From JAZKDW01 sp040387375 (GTDB taxonomy: Bacteria > Pseudomonadota > Gammaproteobacteria > Burkholderiales > Burkholderiaceae_D): DNA of 40,467 bases. The DNA lies in assembly GCA_040387375.1 (NCBI GenBank), contig JAZKDW010000014.1, positions 1 to 40,467 of the forward strand, read 5' to 3'. The notes under the pieces are model-generated. The model was not told where the DNA came from. It searched no databases and worked only from the letters and a program-made list of their open reading frames with translations. Made by a program: the position numbers and the translations under genes. This document shows positions 30,102-38,029 of this stretch, piece by piece (position 1 is the stretch's first letter; each line of letters opens with the position of its first letter).

Positions 30102-32237
30102 TCAGCGCCGCCGGCCTGATTGCCGCACCTCGTCGATGGTTTCCCGCTCATCGGGCGGCTCGGCCGCGGTGGCCGCATCGTGCTTTGCCGGGAACAGGAA
30201 TGAAAGGGGCGATGCGGCAAAACGCCGCAATACCGCACGAAGCACCACCCGGCGCACCCGTCCCGGCACTTCCCTCGCCTGCAATGCCAGCGTCATTGCG
30301 CAAGCGAATGCGACACTCACATTGAGCAGACCGATCACAAGCAGGCCTGCCGCTGCGAGCCAGAACTCGGGCGAGCCCAGTACGCTCCACCCGAGACTGG
30401 CGACGGCAGCGGTCAGCGTACCGGTCGACAGCGTCACATGCCGGACATCGAGCGGCAGGCCAAAAAACTGGGCCACCACCGGCGTCATCCCCAGCAGCAC
30501 CGCAAGCGACACATTGCCGGTAATGTCGGCGACATGATTTTCCAGCCACGCGCCCCAGCGTTCGGCACGCGCGGCGCCCAGCGCATGCACCATGCGCCGG
30601 TGATGCGCCACGGTTTCCCGCAGCCGGCGCAAGGCAAACCAGTTATCCGCATAACCCGCCATCAGGCTGGCAAGCCACAACAGCACACCCGTCAATGCCG
30701 CAAAGAGCGGCGTTGCGCCCACAATCGACAAGCCACTGATGCTTGCATGCGCCTTGTCGGCATTCATCAACGGCGCGCCCCACACCATCGCGATGGCAAG
30801 CGTGAAAATGAGCATGGTTGGAATCACTGCAATCAGGTTGCCGAATATGGCAGCGGCCTGGGAGCGCAACAGCCAGGTAATTTCAGTCAGCAGCGCACGC
30901 AAGCCGTCGACCGTATCGAGCGCCCCCATCCTGGACGCCAGCACCGGCGCAGTCACTGCCGGCTGTTTGGTCGCCAGCACGCCGCCCGCCGCGGAAATGC
31001 CGATGAAACTGACCGCATAGGTCAGCGATGCGAACATGCCTTCAAAAAACCGCGCCAGCCCGGCGCCGGACAAACCGAGCTTGCCCAGCACGGTAAACGC
31101 CGTGATGAACCCGCCCCGCAGCGCCGCCTTCAGCATCATGCGGTAGCCGGCGCTATCGCGGGCGATATATTGTTCACCGTGATCGGCATTACGCTCGACC
31201 ATCTTGCGCGCCAGCAGCGAAAAGCTGCGCCTGATCAGACCCCTCACCGAGGAGCGATGATGATCGGCATTGATCAGGTCCGCCAGCAGCGCCTGGACTT
31301 GTCCAGTGCTGTGTGCCGACTGCGGCTCGGCCGCACGCAGATCGATCAGTCGCGCCATCCGCATCAGTTGCGAACGCATCCGCTCGAGGTGGTACACCAG
31401 GCCGACGGAGACGCCAAATTCATCCAGATGGGCGTAGATGCGGTCGGTCTGCGCCTGGCACACGGCCAGCAGCATGCGCACGCTGCGCAGCGCGGAACCA
31501 TCCGGCGCGTCCGAGAGCAGGTATTTCTCGAGTTCGCGCCGCAAGGCCATGAATGGCGTCGCCCGCAACGGCAGCTTCGGCCCAAGCCGATGGCGGAAGG
31601 ACGGACTGATGCCGACCGAGATGACCATCGTCACCAAATAGAGCAGCGCTTCATCGATCTGCTGCCGAAAGGCATGCGCAACGGAGTCGTCGGCCGCCAG
31701 CTTCCAGAATCTCGACAAGGTCTTGTGATCCAGCGCCAGCAGCCAGTCGGCGTCCGACGGCCTGGGGAACATCGCGGTAAACAAGGTCGACAGATCCTGT
31801 TGTTCCGGCAGCCGCGGCAAGGCCATGGTCACGATCCGATCCGACAGCTCACCGAAAAACGCCGGTTCGCGCGGCAAACCCGTGGCGCAGAAAATCTCCG
31901 GCCCGACCGCCTCGCGCAAGGTTTTCTGGAGTGTGGTGCGCACCACGCGCCGCGTGTCCCGGTGCGTGTCGAGCCAGTCCAGCAAAAAGCGCAGGCGCTG
32001 ATGTTTGACGCGGCGCCATGCGCTATCGTCCAGCAAGGATACCCGCTGTTCGCGCCGCACCCATTCGGCGACGTCGATCATCCAATTGGCGCGTTCGTTC
32101 CATGACGCGAAAGGATTCGCGCGCCGCATCAGCGTGTCGACTTGCGGTCCATATTGCAAATGGTGGCGGTCGTGGTGGGGAGAACCACGACGGAACCGGC
32201 GCCAGATCGCCCAGGCGCGCAGCAAAAACATTTTCAT
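30102..32237 (-). CDS. PF10136 'site-specific recombinase' family membrane protein
   Basis: A 711-aa protein of the family named site-specific recombinase after Neisseria Gcr. The N-terminal half (about 1-380) is soluble and helical. The C-terminal half has about six strongly hydrophobic segments (for example AIFGNLIAVIPTMLIFTLAIAMVW, SLAVLLGMTPVVAQFFG, FWLAAAGLLVIGLLNVSVAFACAM). No catalytic Ser or Tyr recombinase motif is visible, so the name is doubtful. The start at 32237 (MKMFLLRAWAIWRRF) is a best guess among ATGs at 32306, 32294 and 32237; none has a good ribosome-binding site. It is divergent from moxR. Confidence 0.7.
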   Translation of the reverse strand: MKMFLLRAWAIWRRFRRGSPHHDRHHLQYGPQVDTLMRRANPFASWNERANWMIDVAEWVRREQRVSLLDDSAWRRVKHQRLRFLLDWLDTHRDTRRVVRTTLQKTLREAVGPEIFCATGLPREPAFFGELSDRIVTMALPRLPEQQDLSTLFTAMFPRPSDADWLLALDHKTLSRFWKLAADDSVAHAFRQQIDEALLYLVTMVISVGISPSFRHRLGPKLPLRATPFMALRRELEKYLLSDAPDGSALRSVRMLLAVCQAQTDRIYAHLDEFGVSVGLVYHLERMRSQLMRMARLIDLRAAEPQSAHSTGQVQALLADLINADHHRSSVRGLIRRSFSLLARKMVERNADHGEQYIARDSAGYRMMLKAALRGGFITAFTVLGKLGLSGAGLARFFEGMFASLTYAVSFIGISAAGGVLATKQPAVTAPVLASRMGALDTVDGLRALLTEITWLLRSQAAAIFGNLIAVIPTMLIFTLAIAMVWGAPLMNADKAHASISGLSIVGATPLFAALTGVLLWLASLMAGYADNWFALRRLRETVAHHRRMVHALGAARAERWGAWLENHVADITGNVSLAVLLGMTPVVAQFFGLPLDVRHVTLSTGTLTAAVASLGWSVLGSPEFWLAAAGLLVIGLLNVSVAFACAMTLALQAREVPGRVRRVVLRAVLRRFAASPLSFLFPAKHDAATAAEPPDERETIDEVRQSGRRR

Positions 32238-32301
32238 CTGAATTGTGCCGTTTTCAAAAGGAGGAAAATTTGTTCTTTGTTTCTTTATACGCATGCCCGA
32301 C

Positions 32302-32320
32302 GTCATGGCCGCGCCATGAC
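32302..32320. promoter_or_regulatory. Palindrome between the PF10136 gene and moxR
   Basis: GTCATGGC-CGC-GCCATGAC, perfect 8-bp arms, lies 58 bp upstream of the moxR ATG and about 20 bp before a TATACT (32340-32345) that may be the -10 of moxR. It looks like an operator; the regulator is unknown. Confidence 0.45.
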
Positions 32321-32377
32321 TGCCGAACTCTTTCTCGCTTATACTTGGACCTATTTCCTATTCAACGACAAGACACC

Positions 32378-33232
32378 ATGCGACCAGACACGCGCTTCAA
32401 AGGTTCCCTGAGCTACGTAGCCACCGATGATTTAAAGCTCGCCGTCAATGCCGCCCTGACGCTGCAGCGTCCGCTCCTGATCAAGGGTGAACCTGGCACC
32501 GGCAAGACCATGCTAGCCGAAGAAGTCGCGGCTGCCCTTGATATGCCTCTGATGCAGTGGCATATCAAGTCCACCACCAAAGCCCAGCAAGGTCTGTATG
32601 AATATGATGCGGTGTCCCGCCTGCGCGACTCGCAGCTGGGCGACGAGCGGGTCAAGGACATTCACAACTACATCGTCAAGGGTGTGTTGTGGCAGGCATT
32701 TACCGCGGATGAGCAGGTGGTGCTGCTGATCGATGAAATCGACAAGGCCGATATCGAGTTCCCCAACGACCTGTTGCGCGAACTGGACCGCATGGAATTT
32801 TACGTCTACGAAACGCGTGAAATGGTTTCTGCAAAACACCGTCCGCTGGTCATCATCACTTCCAATAATGAAAAAGAATTGCCGGACGCATTCTTGCGCC
32901 GCTGCTTTTTTCATTACATCAAATTCCCGGACAAGGACACGATGCAGCAAATCGTGGATGTCCACTTCCCCGAACTGAAAAAGGAACTGCTGGCGCAAGC
33001 GCTGCAAACTTTTTATGAAGTGCGGGAAGTTGCCGGCCTGAAGAAAAAACCGTCGACCTCGGAATTGCTGGACTGGCTCAAGCTGCTGCTGGCCGAGGAT
33101 ATTCCGCCGGAAGCCTTACGCAGCAAGGATGCCAAGACCATCGTGCCGCCCCTGCACGGCGCACTGCTCAAGAACGAACAGGATGTGCATCTGTTCGAAC
33201 GCCTGGTGTTCATGTCGCGCGCCAACCGCTGA
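32378..33232 (+). CDS. MoxR-family AAA+ ATPase
   Basis: A 284-aa AAA+ ATPase of the MoxR class: Walker A GEPGTGKTM (about 38-46), Walker B VVLLIDEIDKAD (about 115-126), the sensor-1-like ITSNNEKELPDAFLRRC and the C-terminal lid. Such ATPases work with von Willebrand factor A (VWA) proteins as metal-insertion or assembly chaperones. The start at 32378 gives the normal MoxR length; the longer upstream frame is only an antisense shadow of the divergent gene. The VWA partner is encoded at 33838. Confidence 0.9.
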   Translation: MRPDTRFKGSLSYVATDDLKLAVNAALTLQRPLLIKGEPGTGKTMLAEEVAAALDMPLMQWHIKSTTKAQQGLYEYDAVSRLRDSQLGDERVKDIHNYIVKGVLWQAFTADEQVVLLIDEIDKADIEFPNDLLRELDRMEFYVYETREMVSAKHRPLVIITSNNEKELPDAFLRRCFFHYIKFPDKDTMQQIVDVHFPELKKELLAQALQTFYEVREVAGLKKKPSTSELLDWLKLLLAEDIPPEALRSKDAKTIVPPLHGALLKNEQDVHLFERLVFMSRANR

Positions 33233-33241
33233 AGCAGAAGA

Positions 33242-33844
33242 ATGGCGTTCATCGAACCCGTCACGCTCAAGGGCCGGCATGCGACGCTGGAGCCGCTGGC
33301 CGCGGAGCATCACGACGCGCTGGTCAGCGCGGCGTCGGACGGTGAATTATGGAAGCTTTGGTATACGACAGTGCCGGATCCGGACGGCACACGCGCCTAT
33401 ATCGACAAGGCGCTCGACATGCGCCGGCACCAGAACGCAATGCCTTTCGTGATTCGCGACAATCGTGATGGCGCGGTGGTCGGTTCTACCCGCTATTCTA
33501 ATGTGGATGCCGTCAACCGGCGCCTCGAAATCGGCTCCACCTGGCATGCAGCGCGCGTGCAGCGCAGCGGCATCAATACCGAATGCAAACTGATGCTGCT
33601 GATGCATGCATTCGACACGTTGGGCTGCATCGCGGTCGAGTTCCGCACCCACTGGATGAACCACCAGTCGCGCACCGCGATTGCGCGGCTGGGCGCAAAA
33701 CAGGATGGCGTGCTGCGCAACCATCAGCGGATGGCCGATGGCTCCTTCCGTGATACGGTCGTGTTTTCGATCATTGAATCCGAATGGCCCGCCGTCAGAC
33801 GCCATCTCCAACACCAACTGGCTCGCCAGGACGCATTATGCTGA
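33242..33844 (+). CDS. GNAT-family N-acetyltransferase (RimJ/RimL-like)
   Basis: A 200-aa acetyltransferase. The N-terminal GRHATLEPLAAEHHDAL opening, VIRDNRDGAVVGSTRYSNVDAVNRRLEIGSTW and the C-terminal MNHQSRTAIARLGAKQDGVLRNHQRMADGSFRDTVVFSI follow the RimJ/RimL pattern; acetyl-CoA is the donor. Substrate is unknown. It begins nine bases after the MoxR stop and overlaps the VWA gene by 7 bp, so the three genes form one transcript. Confidence 0.88.
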   Translation: MAFIEPVTLKGRHATLEPLAAEHHDALVSAASDGELWKLWYTTVPDPDGTRAYIDKALDMRRHQNAMPFVIRDNRDGAVVGSTRYSNVDAVNRRLEIGSTWHAARVQRSGINTECKLMLLMHAFDTLGCIAVEFRTHWMNHQSRTAIARLGAKQDGVLRNHQRMADGSFRDTVVFSIIESEWPAVRRHLQHQLARQDALC

Positions 33845-35007
33845 TTGATTTTTTCTTTACGCTCAAGGATGCAAAGATTCCAGTGTCGATCAAGGAATTC
33901 CTGATCCTGCTCGAAGCAATGCAAAAGAACGTGATCAACCAGTCGCTCGACGATTTTTATTACCTGTCGCGCATCACGCTGGTCAAGGATGAAGCGCATT
34001 ACGACAAGTTCGACAAGGCCTTCGGTTTGTACTTCAAGGGGATCGATGCGATCTTCGAAAAGAATCCCGAGATACCGCTCGACTGGCTGCTGAAACGGAT
34101 GCAGCGCGAACTGACGCCGGAGCAAAAGGCGGCGCTCGAGAAGTTTGGCTACGACAAGCTGATGGACAGGCTGAAGGAATTGCTGGCCGAGCAAAAAGGC
34201 CGCCACGAGGGCGGCAGCAAATGGATAGGCACCGGCGGCACCTCGCCATTCGGCAACGGCGGGCAAAATCCGGAAGGCATCCGCATCGGCGGCGAAGGCG
34301 GCAACCGCACCGCGGTCAAGGTCTGGGAAGCACGCGCTTATCGCGATTACGACGACCAGCGCGAACTCGGCACACGCAACATCAAGGTTGCGCTGCGGCG
34401 CCTGCGCAAATTCGCGCGTGAAGGCGCGGAAGATGAATTGGCGCTGGACGACACCATCCGCGCCACAGCCAACAATGCCGGTTATCTTGATATCAAGATG
34501 CAGCCGGAGCGCAAGAACAATATCAAGGTATTGATGCTGCTCGATATCGGCGGCTCGATGGATGACCACATCACCCGCACTGAAGAATTGTTTTCCGCGT
34601 CAAAGACCGAATTCAAGAACATGGAGTTTTTCTATTTCCATAACTGCGTCTATGATTACATCTGGAAAAATAACCGGCGCCGTCATGCCGAGCGTTTTCC
34701 GACCTGGGACATCCTGCGCAAATACACACCTGACACCAAGCTGATCTTTGTCGGCGACGCCACCATGAGCCCGTACGAGATTCTGCAGCCGGGCGGATCG
34801 GTTGAATACAATAACGAGGAAGCAGGTTCGGTCTGGCTGCAGCGTTTCACCAGCACGTTCCCGAAATTCGTCTGGCTCAATCCGGAACCGGAAGGTTTGT
34901 GGCAATATCGCCAGTCGGTGGCGGTCATCCTGCAACTGATGAACAACCGCATGTTTCCGCTGACCATAGATGGCCTTGAGCGTGCGATGCGCATGCTGAG
35001 CAAATGA
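33838..35007 (+). CDS. VWA-domain protein, CoxE-like
   Basis: A 389-aa protein. A helical N-terminal region (about 1-125) is followed by a Gly-rich linker (123-160), then a VWA domain with the metal-ion-dependent adhesion site DIGGS at about 236-240. The second residue pair deviates from the classical DxSxS to DxGxS, common in CoxE-like proteins. In the CO dehydrogenase system, CoxE acts with the MoxR-type CoxD in maturing a metal centre. No molybdenum enzyme is nearby. The ATG at 33838 overlaps the GNAT stop. Confidence 0.87.
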   Translation: MLIDFFFTLKDAKIPVSIKEFLILLEAMQKNVINQSLDDFYYLSRITLVKDEAHYDKFDKAFGLYFKGIDAIFEKNPEIPLDWLLKRMQRELTPEQKAALEKFGYDKLMDRLKELLAEQKGRHEGGSKWIGTGGTSPFGNGGQNPEGIRIGGEGGNRTAVKVWEARAYRDYDDQRELGTRNIKVALRRLRKFAREGAEDELALDDTIRATANNAGYLDIKMQPERKNNIKVLMLLDIGGSMDDHITRTEELFSASKTEFKNMEFFYFHNCVYDYIWKNNRRRHAERFPTWDILRKYTPDTKLIFVGDATMSPYEILQPGGSVEYNNEEAGSVWLQRFTSTFPKFVWLNPEPEGLWQYRQSVAVILQLMNNRMFPLTIDGLERAMRMLSK

Positions 35008-35057
35008 CGGATTGAATTTGCAGGCTGCCGGCGCCATCTTGCTCGCCATCCACCCTT

Positions 35058-35085
35058 GCCTGTCTAAAAATGCCCAGGCTTTTTT
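35058..35085 (+). terminator. Weak terminator after the VWA gene
   Basis: GCCTG (35058-35062) pairs with CAGGC (35075-35079), 12-nt loop, followed by six Ts. Short stem. The stronger hairpin is at 35117. Confidence 0.45.
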
Positions 35086-35116
35086 GTCAATTAAACCACG
35101 AAACATTTTTATAAAC

Positions 35117-35151
35117 TGACGCATGAATTTCACCATGCATGCGTCATTTTT
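35117..35151 (+). terminator. Terminator before the topoisomerase IV genes
   Basis: TGACGCATG (35117-35125) pairs perfectly with CATGCGTCA (35138-35146), followed by TTTTT. It should separate the moxR-GNAT-VWA transcript from parE. Confidence 0.75.
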
Positions 35152-35173
35152 CATTAGAATGCAGAAACTTTAA

Positions 35174-35189
35174 CTGTGTTTAAATACAG
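35174..35189. promoter_or_regulatory. LexA-type SOS box upstream of parE
   Basis: CTGTGTTTAAATACAG fits the LexA pattern CTGT-N8-ACAG and is part of a 20-bp palindrome AACTGT...ACAGTT with a single mismatched pair. It lies 54 bp before the parE ATG. A possible promoter follows directly: TTGTCA (35192-35197), 17 bp, TAACAG (35215-35220, poor). LexA binding is a prediction; topoisomerase IV is not a classical SOS target. Confidence 0.5.
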
Positions 35190-35243
35190 TTTTGTCATAT
35201 AGACAATAGCCAGATAACAGTCCTTCTTACGCGTTTCCATTGA

Positions 35244-37232
35244 ATGGCCACTAAAAAATCCCCTTTATCCGATTACAGCGAAGCATCCATCCGTGTCCTC
35301 AAGGGACTGGAACCCGTCAAGCAGCGTCCGGGCATGTACACCCGCACCGAGAGCCCGCTGCACATCATCCAGGAAGTCATCGACAACGCCTCCGACGAAG
35401 CGCTCGGCGGCCATTGCAAGCACATCATGGTCACGCTCAACGTCGACGGCAGCGTCAGTGTGGAAGATGACGGCCGGGGCATTCCGGTCGGTTTGCATCC
35501 GGAAGAAAAAGTGCCGACGGTCGAAATCGTGTTCACGCGCCTGCATGCCGGCGGAAAATTCGACAAGGGTTCCGGCGGCGCCTATGCGTTTTCAGGCGGC
35601 CTGCACGGTGTCGGTGTGTCGGTCACCAATGCCCTGTCCTCGCGGCTGGAAATCACGGTCTGGCGCGAAGCCGGCGTGCACCAGATGGCGTTCGCCAATG
35701 GCGACGTCATCGAAAAACTGAAATCGCGCTCGCTGGCACGTGATGAAAAACGCTCCGGCACGCGTGTTACCGCCTGGCCCAATCCAAAATACTTTGATTC
35801 ACCGGTCATTCCGGCGGCGGAACTGCAGCGCCTGCTGCGTTCCAAGGCCGTGCTGCTGCCGGGCGTCAAGGTCACGCTGACCAACGCAAAAAATGGCGAC
35901 ACGCAGACCTGGCAATACGACCAGGGCTTGCGCGGTTACCTGACCGAGTCGCTGGCGCAATCATCCAGCGGCGACACGGTGATACCGCTGTTTGAAGGCG
36001 AGCAATACGCCAGCGCCGATGCCGAAGGTTTTGCCGAAGGCGAAGGTGCGGCATGGGTCGTGGCGTGGACCGAAGATGGCGCGGTGGTGCGCGAATCCTA
36101 TGTCAACCTGATCCCGACGTCGGCCGGCGGCACTCACGAATCCGGCTTGCGCGAAGGTTTGTTCGGCGCGGTCAAGAGTTTTGTCGAAATGCATTCCCTG
36201 CTGCCCAAGGGCGTCAAGCTATTGCCGGAAGACGTGTTCGCCCGGGTGTCGTTCGTGTTGTCGGCGAAAGTGCTGGATCCGCAATTCCAGGGCCAGATCA
36301 AGGAACGCCTGAATTCACGCGATGCGGTGCGCCTGGTGTCCACGTTCACCCGGCCGCCGCTGGAACTCTGGCTCAACCAGCATGTCGACTATGGCAAAAA
36401 ACTTGCCGAACTGGTCATCAAGCAGGCGCAGACACGTTTGCGGTCGGCGCAAAAGGTAGAGAAGAAAAAATCGTCGGGCGTGGCGGTATTGCCGGGCAAG
36501 CTGACCGACTGCGAATCCAGCGACGTGTCGCGCAATGAAATTTTCCTGGTCGAAGGCGACTCGGCGGGCGGCTCGGCAAAAATGGGCCGGGACAAGGAAT
36601 TCCAGGCCATTTTGCCCTTGCGCGGCAAGGTATTGAACTCCTGGGAAACCGAGCGTGACCGCCTGTTTGCCAATAATGAAATTCACGATATCGCCGTGGC
36701 GATCGGTGTCGACCCGCACGGCAAGAACGACACGCCGGACCTGAGCGGATTGCGTTATGGCAGGATTTGCATCCTGTCCGATGCCGACGTCGATGGTTCG
36801 CACATCCAGGTATTGCTGTTGACGCTGTTTTTCAAACACTTCCCGAAGTTGATCGACCACGGCCATATCTGCATCGCCCGGCCGCCGCTGTTCCGGGTGG
36901 ACGCACCGGCTCGTGGCAAAAAGCCGGCGCAGAAAATCTATGCGCTGGACAATGGCGAACTGGAAGCGATCGAAGACAAGCTGCGCAAGGATGGCGTCAA
37001 GGACAATGCATGGTCGATTTCCCGCTTCAAGGGATTGGGTGAAATGAATGCCGAACAGTTATGGGAAACCACGATGAATCCGGATACACGCCGGCTGCTG
37101 CCGGTCGCATTCGGCGACTTCGACGTGTTTGCGTCCGAAGCCCGCTTCAACATGCTGATGGGCAAAGGCGAAGCGGCGGCGCGCCGTACCTGGCTGGAAG
37201 AGAACGGCAATGAAGCGGAGGCGGACATCTGA
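35244..37232 (+). CDS. parE: DNA topoisomerase IV subunit B
   Basis: The 662-aa ATPase subunit of topoisomerase IV, which decatenates sister chromosomes. It has the GHKL ATP site EVIDNASDEALGG (about 45-57), EDDGRGIPVG and GGLHGVGVSVTNALS; the transducer domain; then the TOPRIM domain with EGDSAGGSAKMGRD (about 434-447) and DADVDGSHI (about 513-521). The length lacks the extra GyrB insert, and parC is two genes downstream. Its TGA overlaps the ATG of the lytic transglycosylase. Start at 35244. Confidence 0.94.
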   Translation: MATKKSPLSDYSEASIRVLKGLEPVKQRPGMYTRTESPLHIIQEVIDNASDEALGGHCKHIMVTLNVDGSVSVEDDGRGIPVGLHPEEKVPTVEIVFTRLHAGGKFDKGSGGAYAFSGGLHGVGVSVTNALSSRLEITVWREAGVHQMAFANGDVIEKLKSRSLARDEKRSGTRVTAWPNPKYFDSPVIPAAELQRLLRSKAVLLPGVKVTLTNAKNGDTQTWQYDQGLRGYLTESLAQSSSGDTVIPLFEGEQYASADAEGFAEGEGAAWVVAWTEDGAVVRESYVNLIPTSAGGTHESGLREGLFGAVKSFVEMHSLLPKGVKLLPEDVFARVSFVLSAKVLDPQFQGQIKERLNSRDAVRLVSTFTRPPLELWLNQHVDYGKKLAELVIKQAQTRLRSAQKVEKKKSSGVAVLPGKLTDCESSDVSRNEIFLVEGDSAGGSAKMGRDKEFQAILPLRGKVLNSWETERDRLFANNEIHDIAVAIGVDPHGKNDTPDLSGLRYGRICILSDADVDGSHIQVLLLTLFFKHFPKLIDHGHICIARPPLFRVDAPARGKKPAQKIYALDNGELEAIEDKLRKDGVKDNAWSISRFKGLGEMNAEQLWETTMNPDTRRLLPVAFGDFDVFASEARFNMLMGKGEAAARRTWLEENGNEAEADI

Positions 37233-38014
37233 TGCGCATCGCGGCGCTCCTGGTTTTAATGTCCTTATGGCTGGTGTCGGCGTGCGCGCATGCCGACATC
37301 TATGGTTATATCGACGCGCAGGGAGCGGCGCATTTTTCAGTTGAAAAACTGGATGAGCGTTATCAGCTGTTCATGCGCGGCGACCAGTCCTTCGATTCGT
37401 CCCGCGCTGAGGCCCCCGCGCCCGCAGGCCCCGAGGTCAAACCCGCGTTATGGCAATATCTGTCGCAACATCCGAACCTGAAGAAATACGAAGGTTTTCT
37501 GCTGCAGGCAGCCAGGGATTTCTCGATCGATCCGGCATTGCTGAAAGCGGTGATGGCCGCCGAATCCGGCTTCAATCCGGTTGCGGTCTCGCCCAAGGGA
37601 GCGGTCGGCCTGATGCAGGTCATGCCGGCCACCGCCGAGCGTTACGGCTTGCAAGGCGACCGCAAGAAAACCGTTTCAGAAAAACTGACCGACCCGAAAA
37701 CCAATATCCGCCTCGGTGCGCGTTACCTGCGTGATTTACACAAGATGTTCCCGAACCAGCAACAACTGGTGCTGGCGTCGTACAACGCGGGCGAAGGTGC
37801 GGTGCAGAAGTACCGCAACAAGATCCCGCCCTATCCGGAGACACGCAATTACGTGCAGCTGGTTACCCAGTTCTACCACCTGTACAAACCGAAACTTGCC
37901 GCGCCCAAATCGGGCGTTACCGTTTTTTCCGATGGCGCATCGGGATCAAAGCGGATTTTCATGACCATCCCCGGCCGGCGCAACTTGCCGCCAGAACCAA
38001 CTCCATCCAAATAA
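37232..38014 (+). CDS. Lytic transglycosylase (SLT domain)
   Basis: A 260-aa exported protein. A signal peptide (about 1-21) is followed by a short DUF4124-like DIYGYIDAQGAAHFS segment and a soluble lytic transglycosylase domain at about 85-220: VMAAESGFNPVAVSPKGAVGLMQVMPATAERYG, with catalytic Glu about 111, and ASYNAGEGAVQKY. It cuts peptidoglycan glycan strands in the periplasm. It sits between parE and parC, overlapping parE by one base and 15 bp from parC. Pairing of a cell-wall enzyme with topoisomerase IV suggests coupling to division, as an inference only. Confidence 0.9.
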   Translation: MRIAALLVLMSLWLVSACAHADIYGYIDAQGAAHFSVEKLDERYQLFMRGDQSFDSSRAEAPAPAGPEVKPALWQYLSQHPNLKKYEGFLLQAARDFSIDPALLKAVMAAESGFNPVAVSPKGAVGLMQVMPATAERYGLQGDRKKTVSEKLTDPKTNIRLGARYLRDLHKMFPNQQQLVLASYNAGEGAVQKYRNKIPPYPETRNYVQLVTQFYHLYKPKLAAPKSGVTVFSDGASGSKRIFMTIPGRRNLPPEPTPSK

Positions 38015-38029
38015 TTTTTTTGAAACACG

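Noticed and set aside
30438..32105. 555-codon plus-strand open frame
   Set aside because: It lies wholly antisense to the PF10136 membrane protein and is rich in His, Arg and Gln, typical of a high-GC shadow frame.
32018..32377. N-terminal extension of the MoxR gene
   Set aside because: It reads antisense through the divergent gene and its promoter region, and is not MoxR-like. The ATG at 32378 gives the normal family start.
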